Assembly: GCF_032854445.1 (NCBI RefSeq)
Contig: NC_088295.1
Coordinates: 71,390,028-71,454,027, forward strand
From: Liolophura sinensis
Taxonomy: Eukaryota > Mollusca > Polyplacophora > Chitonida > Chitonidae
Length of the DNA stretch: 64,000 bases
Reading direction: 5' to 3'
Shown piece after piece: positions 33,947 to 46,236 of this stretch. The notes beneath the pieces are model-generated. The model searched no databases. It was not told the origin of the DNA and worked only from the letters and a program-made list of their open reading frames with translations. Positions within the stretch are counted from its first letter, which is position 1, and every line of letters starts with the position of its first letter. The position numbers and the translations under genes are program-made.

Positions 33947-35580
33947 TCTATATCTGTATTTATTCGTTTGCTGGACTTGTTTATGTAAAGTATGTTGTAC
34001 ATGAGGACATATTAAACAAGTGGAATATTACAAAAGAGTGAATATAGTGATACATGTGGTAGATTTGGTCAAATGTGAGTACCAATACATGAAAACATTT
34101 GCGAGATGTAAATGCACACAGTAATACATATACCTGGATCACAGAGCTTGCCTCTAGGGATCAAATGTCTCATTTCACGTATGAGTACCAATGTTTATTG
34201 AAGTTAAAATTTTATTGGAGGTAAACAAAGCTATTGAAACAAATATTCAAATATATACATGAATAAGGATAATCGCAGTAACAAGAACGCCTTGCTTATG
34301 TCTTGAATTAAACACATTTTGTGTCATTATGATGAGGTGACTCTAATTACTTGTGAACATTTTTGTTGTCATTAAATTTATTAATATGTGGCAGTATTCT
34401 TATAATATTCTAAATTGTAGGCCAAACACCATTACATGTTGGAGAATAAGCCAGATAGCAGTTTCAAGTTGGTCACAGTTGAGCATGAGCAGAAAACATC
34501 ATAAATACAAGTACATGGTCCTTTATGTACCTCTATTAACATCACAAACTTCAGTGTAGAGCTCAGGTGTAGTTTTCTTCTCAGTGTTTTTGACTTTTGA
34601 GTTTTCCACGTGAAACAGTCCTAGAGCCCATGTAGGGGTATATGTCCAGGTATAAAGCCCACGTAGGGCTCTAGGGCTGAAATGTATGACTGCCTACGGT
34701 TACAATGCTTTTATCACAGCCACGAGGGATTGTTTGTCTACCAGCCATGGAATTCAGGTCATGCGCAGTCTAAAAAGTTGTCTGGCTTATTTGTTTGAAC
34801 CTCGAGGTTAGTAAATGGCCATCAATCTCTGACATGATTGAAGACAAAGTAAAACATATATTGGTCTCTTTTATATCATATGATGTCTTGCTTCATGTGG
34901 TGTCATCATTATACGAAATTGGTCAGAAGTTTGATTGGCTAACATCCACTTTACCTGTTTAGATGCTCTCATACACCATATTGCAAGTTCACATAATGAA
35001 ACCAAAACACATATCAGAATTAATTCACATACAATTTTTAGAATTTCTTGATGTTGTCCGTCAATGTATGGCCAGATGGTTCAGTAGACATCTGGTAACA
35101 TATGACAGAATATGACACCATTTCTGTATCTTGTCTTCTTCTATCTGGTAACAATCGGTGCTGTTGTGAGTGTGTAGAATTTCTACACACTCAACTTCAG
35201 TTTAATTTATTATGTAGCTGTCTACCTTCCACACTTTTATCTCATTTTCACATCACTGAATCTTCGAATGGTCACCTTGTTCTTATCTGCTTCCTTAACG
35301 ATGAATGGAGCCTTACACACCAAAGCTATTTGGCTTTCAGTAAAGCAGTTATGACGCCATGGCATCATAGAAGGACAGAATGTACTAGTATATACATGTA
35401 ACGAATGTGTGAGGCATTCATGTGACCTATTTGCCACAGCACATGTATTGCTTACGATTGTACAAATATATGTTCCTGATTGACAGCAGGGACAGGTCTT
35501 GTGTGACCTCTACTGACACCTGTTGTTCTTATGCCAGTGGCTCAACTTGCCAATCTTTGCAAAGAAAGGCTTTCTGCCCT
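33947..35580. other. Intergenic spacer after DHX29
   Basis: AT-rich, with no recognisable coding or structural RNA gene. A small 'tagagccc...gggctcta' hairpin occurs near 34622-34673. Confidence 0.55.
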
Positions 35581-35581
35581 C

Positions 35582-35960
35582 TCATTCCATCTCTCCTACT
35601 CAGTCTGTCTCCCCTACTCAGTCTGTCTCCCCTACTCGGTCTGTCTCCCCTACTCGGTCTGTCTCCCCTTCTCCCCTACTCAGTCTGTCTCTCCTACTCA
35701 ATCTGTCTCCCCTACTCGGTCTGTCTCCCCTACTCAGTCTGTCTCCCTTACTCAGTCTGTCTCTCCTACTCCGTCTGTCTCCCCTACTCGGTCTGTCTCC
35801 CCTACTCAGTCTGTCTACCCTACTCGGTCTGTCTCCCCACCTAGGTCTGTCTCCCCTACTCAGTCTGTCTCCCCTACTCAATCTGTCTCCCCTCCTAGGT
35901 CCATCTGCCGTCTTCAGTCTATCTGCCATCCTGAGTTTATCTGACCTTCTCAGTCTATTT
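35582..35960 (+). repeat. 20-bp tandem repeat 'tctgtctcccctactcagtc'
   Basis: About 18 imperfect copies of a pyrimidine-rich 20-mer. All three plus frames and a minus frame are open for over 130 codons only because of the repeat composition. Confidence 0.95.
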
Positions 35961-36005
35961 GCTCTTCTCACAGTATCTGTCCTCCACAATCTATCTAGAG
36001 GCCTC

Positions 36006-36192
36006 CTTGCCAGCGCAATGCAATGACCAAGGAGCCTCACACCAATGCGGTCGCTGTGAGTTCAAGTTCAGCTCATGCTGGCTTCCCCTCAGGAAGGTCT
36101 ACAATATACCTGCAGAGTGTAGTGGGTTTCCCACAGGCTCTGCCAGGTTTCCTCGCACGACAGTGTAAAACACCAATCAAATAAATAAATGC
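36006..36192 (+). mobile_element. SINE inserted within the 20-bp satellite region
   Basis: 'aggagcctcacaccaatgcg', 'gtgagttcaagttcagctca', 'tgctggcttcccctcaggaa' and 'gtgggtttcccacaggctct' are followed by 'aacaccaatcaaataaataa'. The 'taagtgaaatattcttgag' block is deleted and the head is partial. Confidence 0.7.
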
Positions 36193-36580
36193 ACTGATCT
36201 CTCTGCCCTCCAAAGGCAACCTGCCCTTCTCAATTTATCTCCTCTAAATCTGTCTACCCTCCTTAAACTCTCTACTCTTCTTACAGCATCTCTCCTCACA
36301 GTTTCTGCCCTCCTTGATCTATCTCCTGTTCTCAAACTACCTCTCCTCCTCAAACTATCTGCCCTCCTCGGACTATCTGCTCTCCTCACACTGTCTGCCC
36401 TCCTAAAACTGTGCAGGCTGTAATCAAATAAGTGAAATATTCTTGAGCAGACTAAACCAATAAAAAAAATAAGAAAATAAATAAATAAATATTCTCCTCT
36501 CTTGTTCTCCTTGCTATCTGTGATCAATCTATTTGCTCTCCTCACCCTATTTTCTTTCCCAAGCCTCATCTGCTCTCCCC
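36193..36580 (+). repeat. Degenerate 20-bp satellite with a SINE tail piece
   Basis: Diverged pyrimidine-rich units ('tctgccctcctcaaactatc' type) continue here and are interrupted at about 36415-36490 by a short SINE tail ('aagtgaaatattcttgag', then an 'aaataaataaata' end). Confidence 0.75.
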
Positions 36581-38930
36581 ACCAGTAACTGTTCTCCCCA
36601 CCACTGTCTGCTCTGCTCGCAACTATGTGTTCTGCCCACCATTATCTGTTCTCTTTCCCACTAACTGTTCTCCCCACCACTATCTGTTCTCCTCACCACC
36701 ATCCGCTCTCCTCACCACTCTGTAACTGTTGTTACTACTGTCTATTCTCCTCACCACTATTTGTTCTTCTATTCACTGTTTGCTCTCTACACCACTTTTT
36801 CCTTTCAGTACCACTATCTATTCTACCCATCACTATCTGTTCTCCTCCCCACCACCATCTGTTCTTTCCCCCTCTGCCACCATCTATTCTCCCCACCACT
36901 GTCTGTTTTCCTCAACCCTGTCTGTTTTGCTCACCACTGTCTGTTTTCTTCATCGCAGTCTGTCCTCTACACCACTGTCTCTTCTCCCCTCCAAGTCTTT
37001 CCCACCACTATCTGTTCTCCCCATCTCTATATGTTCTCCCCACCACTATCTGTTTTTCTCACCACCCCTCCATCTGCTCTCCTCAGCTCTATCTGCTTTC
37101 CCTACCACTATCTGTTCTCTCCTCACCACCAGCTTTGCTCTCCATTACTATCCTTTCTCTCCACCACTATCTGCTTTATCTCTTCTCTGCTCTCCACACT
37201 ATTTACTCTCATCACCACTTTCCATGCCACTATCTGCTTTCCATGCCACTATCTGCTTTCCCCACCACTGTCTGCTTTCCACGCTACTATCTGCTCTCCA
37301 CACCACTGTCTGCTCTCCACACCCCTATCTGCTTTCCTCACCACTATCTGCTCTCCACACCACTATCTGCTTACCCCATCACTGTCTGCTCTCCACACCA
37401 CTATCTGCTTACCCCATCACTGTCTGCTCTCCACACCACTATCTGCTTACCCCACCACTATCTGCTTACCCCACCACTATCTGTTCTCCTCCCCACCACC
37501 ATCTGTTCTTTCCCCCTCTGCCACCATCTATTCTCCCCACCACTGTCTGTTTTCCTCAACCCTGTCTGTTTTGCTCACCACTGTCTGTTTTCTTCATCGC
37601 AGTCTGTCCTCTACACCACTGTCTCTTCTCCCCTCCAAGTCTTTCCCACCACTATCTGTTCTCCCCATCTCTATATGTTCTCCCCACCACTATCTGTTTT
37701 TCTCACCACCCCTCCATCTGCTCTCCTCAGCTCTATCTGCTTTCCCTACCACTATCTGTTCTCTCCTCACCACCAGCTTTGCTCTCCATTACTATCCTTT
37801 CTCTCCACCACTATCTGCTTTATCTCTTCTCTGCTCTCCACACTATTTACTCTCATCACCACTTTCCATGCCACTATCTGCTTTCCATGCCACTATCTGC
37901 TTTCCCCACCACTGTCTGCTTTCCACGCTACTATCTGCTCTCCACACCACTGTCTGCTCTCCACACCCCTATCTGCTTTCCTCACCACTATCTGCTCTCC
38001 ACACCACTATCTGCTTACCCCATCACTGTCTGCTCTCCACACCACTATCTGCTTACCCCATCACTGTCTGCTCTCCACACCACTATCTGCTTACCCCACC
38101 ACTATCTGCTTACCCCACCACTATCTGCTCTCCACCATTACCTGTTTTCCTCACCAATATCTGCTCTCCAGACCTCTATTTACTTCCCCCACCATTATCT
38201 GCTTTCACCGCCACTATATGCTCTCCTCACCACTGCCTGTTCTCTCTGTTACTGTCCTCTCCACCACTTTCTGCTGTATCCACTACTATATGTTCTCCAC
38301 ATTACTACTTGCTCTCACCACCACTCTGTTCTCTCTACCACTACCTGTTCTCTCTACCACTACCTGTTTTCCCCACCACTGTCTGCTCTCCACACCACTA
38401 TCTGCTTTTCCTACCACGATCTGCTTTCTCCACCACTGTCTGCTCTCCACACCACTATCTGTTTACCCCACTACTATCTGCTTACCCCACCATTATCTGC
38501 TTACCCCACCATTATCAGCTCTCCAAACCACTATCTGCTTACCCCACCACTGTCTGCTCGCCACACCACTATCTACTACTACTATCTGCTTACCCCACTA
38601 CTATCTGCTCTCCACCACTACCTGTTCTTCTCACCACTATCTGCTCTCCAAACCACTATCTACTCTCCACACCACTATCTGCTTACCACACCATTATCTG
38701 CTTTCTCGCCACTATATGCTCTCCTCACCACTGTCTATTCTCTCCGTTACTGTTCTCTCCACCACTTTCTGCTGTATCCACTACTATCTGTTCTCCACAC
38801 CACTACTTGCTCTCATCACCACTCTGTTTTCTCTACCACTACCTGTTCTCCCCACCACTATCTGCTCTCCACACCACTATCTGCTTTCCCCACCACTGCC
38901 TGCTCTGTCCATTACTCTCCACATTATGAA
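36581..38930 (+). repeat. 20-bp satellite 'tctgctctccacaccactat', 2.35 kb, with a 644-bp tandem duplication
   Basis: Imperfect 20-base units rich in C and T, mostly 'ccaccactatctgttctcc' and 'cttaccccaccactatctg'. The block 36837-37480 is repeated, with no difference I could see, at 37481-38124. A looser second duplication relates about 38128-38360 to 38607-38860. Frames of more than 700 codons on the plus strand are by-products of the repeat; the same peptide text recurs in different frames because 644 is not a multiple of three. Confidence 0.95.
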
Positions 38931-40924
38931 TTTAGTATAGTCCATTTCTGAACCAATACAAATCCTTGTCTTAGCCAATTTGTAACGTTTGCCCAGGCAT
39001 GCTAATGTGTGTATCTGCTCTATTCTATGTAAAAAGTATTGCACTACAATATCATAAGCATGTGGCTGGTTAGAGTTGGCCTGCCATAACGGCTCCACCC
39101 ATTATCCACATGATATTGGAGGGATCATGCTGGTAGAAATCATGGGATTCCATAAAATGAACGATTTCATACATAATTATTAGACACTTTGTTTGCACCG
39201 TAAACGGATATGTAAATAAAAAATAGATCAGTCATCTACAGTTGACGTAAGACGTGAAAACATTCTTGATACAGATGATAAATTTTCCGTTACAGAGGTC
39301 AATTATTAAGGGCCATATCAGTGAGGGAGAATTGAGTTTTGAATACTATATATGTATGTGGTCTAATTCATTTGAAAACTCAAAACATACAAGTGATTGC
39401 CCTTTGACTACATTCCACCTTGACAGAAACTCTGTTATATACTTACATGGTGTTATAAAAATGTAGACTTAATGTTAAAACACACAAAAATCTTCAGTTG
39501 TGAGTTTGTCAAGGATTTGAAGATATGATGCACAATACATTTGTTTATGCAGCGATATTCCTTAGAAACGATTTGATCTGTAAAATACCGGTAAAATGTG
39601 TAATCTATCTTTCATAGAAGCAAATAAATGTGGAATAAATGAGATCATGGAGTCTGGTAAAAGTCATAAATATTCGTCATATGTACATGTTTGTGATGTG
39701 AACTGTGTGGACAGGACATCCCCTTCCATCCTCCATCCCAATTCTTCTCCAACACCCCCCCCCCCCACCACCCCCACTTACCCCCTTACCCATCTATTAC
39801 CAAGTAGCTCCCAGTGCCCAGATACACTGATATAACATCACTCAAATACAAATTAGATATTATGTACATTTATAAAACACATGTCAGGGTTGATGATGAA
39901 CCATTGAGCAAAATCTATGTGGATCGGGTGTTTGATCCTATATGAGCATTATTGGAGGCTTGATCAGAAAGGAAAATGTATAAAAACTGCTCGGCACATC
40001 TGTGCTAGCATCCTTGTTTACACTTCATTAATTGATGTTAACACACTCAGAAAAAATGGGACTGGGCAGTAATGCATTCTATCCTACATTCTCTGTACCT
40101 TCATAGCTTCCAACAGCAGCTGCGCCATTCCGTTATACGTAGAGACTTTAGGTATCTTATTCCATGTTATGATATACGATCGTTTATCCGATCATCATGT
40201 TTTGTTATTATAAAGTGAGATGGAAATGACATGTTCGCGTGTACCCTCTCAATACGTCTACATCTGCGCCAATCTGTTACATTTCACCGCCCTATGAATT
40301 CTGATGGTCGTCATCCTGGTGTTCTATCGTGCCTTGGCCGTTGTTTTCAAGATAAGCGGTATCTAAAGCGGATAAACGTTTCCCAAGGAATGTCCATTTC
40401 TGATGACTACTAAACATTCACTGTTTGGTCAAATACTATATTATACTATATGCATATTGCATCCACTTCAAAAATAACGAGCAATATGCATTCGCTACTC
40501 ATGAACATTCCACCTTGGGAATATGACCTCACCAAAGAAAGGAATGGACTACCTTTTCTGGAAAATTTGCCCATTTCTACACAGCTATATTCGACGAAGC
40601 CGCACGACCCATGCTGTATCATAAGAACTAACCTTCACAGTCACAAAGATTTCATTTACACATAAACATTCAGACCTTTCTGTACACAACTTCCTGTCAG
40701 TTGTGTTTTTTTGTATAACATTTTATGTGTTGTACGTTGAAAAGCTGTAGTCGATATTTTCCTTCCTTCCTTACAACAAACCATTCTGATTGCACATTCG
40801 AGGAAGTTAAATGGTTGCATGGCGTGGGCCAAAAGGTGACAGAAAAGAAAGCTTAGATTTTCTTGAAATGACTAACGGTAACGGTACTGAGTCGCTGGTG
40901 AAACTGCTGCCAAACAAGTGAAAC

Positions 40925-41385
40925 TTTCTTATCTTGATCCATGGTGGTTTAGATCTTCTGCTTGCCGTATCAGTCTTCTGGGACAAAGAAGCCGGGACCC
41001 ATGTTGTGAACCGTTGTGCTAAGCACCCGGCGGAAACTGTATCCTAACAACTCTCAGTTTTTGTTTTTTACGTCACAGATAAGACAAGTTAGATCTTGTG
41101 AATTTCCACAGTAGACTTGGGAGGACTGGAGCCAGCGCCGGCGTGAGGATAGTGAACCATTGCGCTTTATCGATGATAGAAACTCCAGTGTAACAATTTT
41201 CCGTTTTTGTTCTTCCTGTGACAAATAATATTGGCTATATCTTGTGGTTTTCCATAGTAGTCTTGGGAGGAATGAAGCCACTGCCGGCGTGAGGGTAGTG
41301 AACCATTGTACTATGTCGCTGAGAGAAGCTGCTGCGTAGCAACTCTCCAGTCTTGTCGTTTTTCACACCTTGGCTGAAGAAATAG
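40925..41385 (-). repeat. 146-bp tandem repeat, 3 diverged copies
   Basis: 'gtgaaccrttgtgct'-type landmarks sit at 41006, 41152 and 41298, exactly 146 bases apart. The two right copies share 'gccggcgtgagg.tagtgaac' and 'cttgggagga'; the left copy is more decayed. On the minus strand the copies encode similar short peptides (MVHYPHAGSGFIPPK against MVHYPHAGAGSSPPK), but with stops and shifted frames, so a gene is not supported. Confidence 0.75.
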
Positions 41386-43499
41386 AAAAACAAGAGACTA
41401 TGGTGAGACAGTAAAAAAAAAAAAATGGTGGTGAGCAGCAAAAGTCTAAGTTACTTTTGATACAGTTACTTTTGGGTGTCACATTGCACAAAGCGTACAC
41501 TTTCCTTATAATTATCATCACGGCACCTTATATATGGGTCGCTGCCATGGGATTTTCTTAGTACTTACTTGACAGGGTAAAACAAGTACGTTACTTGAAA
41601 TGTGTCCTTGGTCCCCTGTATAAAGCCATATTGACAAGGATTCATTGAAGGTTGACGAAAATATTTGTGAAAACAAAAGATCTCTAGTCCACAAGGACCA
41701 CTGTCTGCATGAAAACAAACCGTGAACCGAAGTGCTCCTGCATTGGTGTATTCCCATGAAACGCACCCACTCACCGTTTTCCACTCACTTGACGTCTTCG
41801 AAGTACATGTGCATTTATGTGGTGTTGACGTAGTCAAGGTTACCTAACAAAGGGCCAGACAGAATATAAAGCAAACAACGCCATTAGAAATCCCTAGACT
41901 GGTGACGAATAAATATCTGAGCGGGAAAACATACGAGAAGATCGAGCTATACCATGGATGCTAATGGTCTATGTCAGTTGTCTGTTCCACAAAGCTTAAA
42001 TTGTGCAGGCCTTCAAATCACTGTTACTGGAAGCGGTGTTAGTTTTCTGTAACACGCTATCTGGCTCTCACATCTACGTATTTGCATTCCCCCAGCACAC
42101 ATCTTTACATACTTTGGTTATTTTGATGGATGCAGACCGTTTTCAACTCCTTGGCGGATTTACACATGGAATAAAGTTGAACAGACTGATTACGTCTGAA
42201 GTATACATGACATGCATACAACCCACAGCCTTATTCCTCAGTTAACGTGAATGCGTGGAAAATGTTCATTCATAATGCAACGCTGCAGTTGCATACAAAC
42301 AGCATCGCAAAACTTGGCAGCATGGGATTTGTATACCGATATCAGCGGTAGCTCTATAACCGTTCTCTTTGGCAGAGTAAAACCTCATATAATGTTGGTA
42401 AGTAGTGATTACTGTATACGTCTTATCCTCGACCAGAGCATAGCAAAAGGGAAATAATGACAGGGCTTAGACGAAAACACCACCGTTACCTCTACATGAA
42501 GCTCATGTGACTGGCAAGTTTCCAAGTGTTTCATAGACTTTTACCGACATATGTCGTATACTAAACGTGGATTTGTCAGAGCTGTTATGTAGATCCAGTA
42601 TTCAGTTACCGCTAATAGAAAGACCTATAAAACAGCTCTCTGGCGCCCTCATGTCGACATGACATCGCTCTCGTTCTTACATCAGTCGGTTGCTGTAAGT
42701 CGGAGATATGTCAGGTATACTTGATCAGGGCGGTGATTTTTTTTACAGATGGAATGAACGAAAATAAACAAAACCAAACATGTAACATAAACAGGTAATT
42801 TAGGGCGTAATTATCGTGAAAAACCCCAATTTATATTGAAATTTCTTAACGTTCTTAACGCCTTATCTCTACAATATAAATTACGTCCACGAAGTCTATC
42901 GTTTTAAAGAGCCGCTTTGATACGTTTTTGCGCAGGCAGAAGAAAGTTTCCACTATGACGATCGAACGCGATGGGAACTTTCAAGCTTAATGTAAAGCAT
43001 TAATGAACCGTTTACGTTTGAATGTGAACTTTGTTTCGTTCTATGCCAAACACTTCGGAACAGAATTAATGCCGAACAAAAATAGGTTTAGCAATGCTTG
43101 ATGATGGCACCAACAATTTTCACACCTGCCATTCCCTGTGGTTCCAAGGTAGAAAGCCCAAATAAATGAAACCTATGCGAAGAAGTATACAAGAGATACC
43201 GAATACATAAATAAATGATTACAAACTCTGTAATTACATAAAACACATGCAAATGTTTGTTGACAGGGGAGAAAGACAACACGCATACAAGACGATAACG
43301 TCAACAGTTGGCTCTGGTACTCGTCTGTATCTAACCATTTGTTACGATCATGCACAAACTATACATGCAATGCAACAGCCACTCGGTGCCGTTCTCCATG
43401 CATATTCCGTTATTCGTATATCCTATCGTTCAGCAGTATCACAATATGTACAATACTAATATTGTCCAGTGAAAAGGTGCAACATAAAGACTAATCTTA

Positions 43500-43870
43500 T
43501 ACCAGTCTCCCCTCTTGTTCCTCATACTTGATTTGCCTTCCCTCTTGTTCCTTATACTTTATTTGTATTCCCTCTTGTTCCTTATATTTTATTTGCCTCC
43601 CCTCTTGTTCCTTATACTTTATTTGCCTCCCCTCTTTATCCGTATGCTTTATTTGCCCCCCCCCCCCCTCTTTATCTTTATAGTTTATTTGCCTCCCCTC
43701 TTTATCCTTATAGTTTACTTACATTCCCTCTTGTTCCTTACATTTTATTTACCTTCCCTGTAGTCCCTTATTTGTCTTCCCTCTTGTCCCTTATTGTTTA
43801 TTTGCCTTCCCTCCTATTCCTTATACTTTATTTGCCTTCCCTCTTGCTTCTTCATTTTTTTTTGTCTCGC
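43500..43870 (+). repeat. About 30-bp tandem repeat 'ccttatactttatttgcctc'
   Basis: Around 12 imperfect units of 'cctcttgttccttatacttt' followed by 'atttgcctcc', with a C-run near 43657. The open frame over it is low-complexity and not a gene. Confidence 0.9.
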
Positions 43871-46107
43871 CTTTCTCTGGTTCCTTATACTATGCTCACC
43901 TTAATTTACTCATGTTCCATATATCTCACTGACATCCACTCTTGTTTTCTTGCACTTTACTACCAGCACTTAAAAACCTGAACGATTTTCTTGAAACCTA
44001 CACCTTACAGACTCAGCCTTAAAGATCTCGGACTTCAGCCTCTTGACTGAACCTCTTCCGTTTCATCGGAACCAAAGCCCGTACACAAATCATGCTGCAC
44101 AGATGGAATAAAGCTATACCGGTACCTCAGATGGACTGCGGCTGCTTCCTTTCGTATGGTGATGGCATTCAGATGCTTATTTAGTTAGAGCTTCTTGATT
44201 TTCCAGGGCTTTATGTGAACATCTAGCTTTCCCCTTTGTTAACCCAGGACAATAAGGGTTCTGACAATTGACAGATTAATGACGTCGGTTACCACGAACA
44301 GATTTAAAACTTTTTTTGTTTGCGAAGATAATGTCAGTTTAGAATGCCACTGGCATTAGACATCCAGACAAAAAAGAAAACCAACGCTCCTGATGGTGTT
44401 TCAGGAAAGTTTCTGTGGACAATATGAGCGTCTCCCTTGGCCACCTACTCCTTGGGGTTTGAGACGGGAGGAACATTCCTCTTACGTCACAGGCGTCCAG
44501 AAAGAGGAGGATTGTCATAAGTCTCGTACTGCTCAGTCCACTTACATATGTGTATTGTCAGGTTTAACTTGCAAATGGTACCATGCCTCTTTCTCGTCTG
44601 CTGTCGCTTATCACAAACACACTCTTTTATAATGAGAAAGAAGACAGTATTGAACAGTCATCCACATAAATCGATTGGTTTCTTATCCATTACACAGTTA
44701 TGTCTCAGAGCTGCAACGTTATTCAACACCTAACAGTTCATTAACGTAAACAAAAGCAAAGTAAACAAAACGAAAGTATAAATCAATAAAGTGTACATAC
44801 ATTTTGTTTTTATTCGAGATCAAAATTAATAAAACAATGTAGCCTTCAAACATCACATAGTAAAATGTCAAAGATTCTAACATATATGTGACTTCAACCA
44901 AACTCTAGATAGAGATGCTCAGTGAAAATAGGCAAATCAACTTATTAACTTGCACACACATACAACCATCACTTATTATGCAGCTAATAAGTGCAGACAA
45001 TTCTGTCAACATAATGTGACGCTTTGGTACCTATGTACTAGTAGCTTCACATGAACAGTTGGCTTTGTTCAAGATACATGTAGCCGTTGGCCTAATAACA
45101 TTCATTATTAAGCACTGTTTTGATGAAATGTCATCAGGCCATACTGCAGTTATTCTAACCGTGGAGTGATCCTAACGGTTTCCTTTCGGAATCCTCGGAG
45201 GGTGGCGTGGGGTGGGGGATGTACATGTAGACTAAAGCATGAGGAACGAATAGAGCTTCCAGTGCACAACAATGAAGATTATCTGGTCACTCGTACCTAC
45301 TTCATTATACTGGTCTGCAAATTATATTGTTCATGACATATTTTACATCTATCAGCCTTCAAACTAGGAAGCAATCTTGTAGACTCATGTTGGAAGTTGA
45401 TTCTTCTCACCAACAGTTATATGGAATTAACCAACATTGGCCTGCAAATGTACGCACGTTATCGTGTGCAGTGCTACTGAGATAACAGACATCTTTCCTG
45501 AGGAGTATATAGGCTCTAGAATCCTAGAGTTCTAAACACTCCAATCTTAGACATACATGGGCAGTATGTTTAATTTCGCTTTAGTCACATATTTTAAAGG
45601 CTACCATGCAGGCGCGACTTTCAAAAGACTTCCAAAATAAATTTTCTCAATTTTCACCAAGAAATTACATTTTGAATAAATCTTTGGGGAAAAAATATGA
45701 AAACTTGATTCAGGGTGTTTTGTGAAAATAACCTATGACAAGCCTACTGTAGATATAGGAAAGTCACATAAATATGCTGAGGTTGCACCATGCACAGTCC
45801 AATCTCTGTCACAACTGTCAGCGCTCAATAATCCTACCTTCACGGTGACTCTGCACATTTGTAAAACCTTTTAGGTCTATCGACCTTACAGTTATATGTA
45901 CATAAAATATATCTGTTTATACACATACTTGTTATGTAATATTTATTCTTGGTTATAACAACAGGGAAGACAATGGGTACTGGAATGCCAGGCAGTGATA
46001 ACAATAATACAGGTTTAAGTATGTACACTGTACATATTCACAATCTACACAGTAAATGAGCTAAAAGTTCATCCTGCATTTTTAGAGCCAAATAAATGTC
46101 TTAAAAT

Positions 46108-46236
46108 ACCTACCTCACGTTGTACCAGTAGGATATCATCTTATCTTCCAACCTACCTCACGTTGTACCAGTAGGATATCATCTTATCTTCCAACCTACC
46201 TCACGTTCTACCAGTAGGATATCATCTTATCTTCCA
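46108..46236 (+). repeat. 43-bp perfect-type triplication
   Basis: Three copies of a unit starting 'acctacctcacgttgtacca' at 46108, 46151 and 46194. They are nearly identical (one g/c difference in the third), so the duplication is recent. Confidence 0.9.

Noticed and set aside
34622-34673. Hairpin with 'tagagccc / gggctcta' arms
   Set aside because: Only eight perfectly paired bases; direct and inverted similarity overlap, so it is weak.
35422-36040. Frames of 137-167 codons rich in Ser, Pro, Leu or Arg
   Set aside because: They arise from the 20-bp 'tctgtctcccctactcagtc' repeat and run into a SINE.
36625-38951. Open frames of 722-771 codons in all three plus frames
   Set aside because: They are translations of a 20-bp pyrimidine-rich satellite. 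The same peptide text appears in different frames after the 644-bp duplication, and there is no conserved domain.
41565-41837. 90-codon Cys-containing minus-strand frame
   Set aside because: No recognisable motif, signal peptide or splice context, and a length expected by chance.
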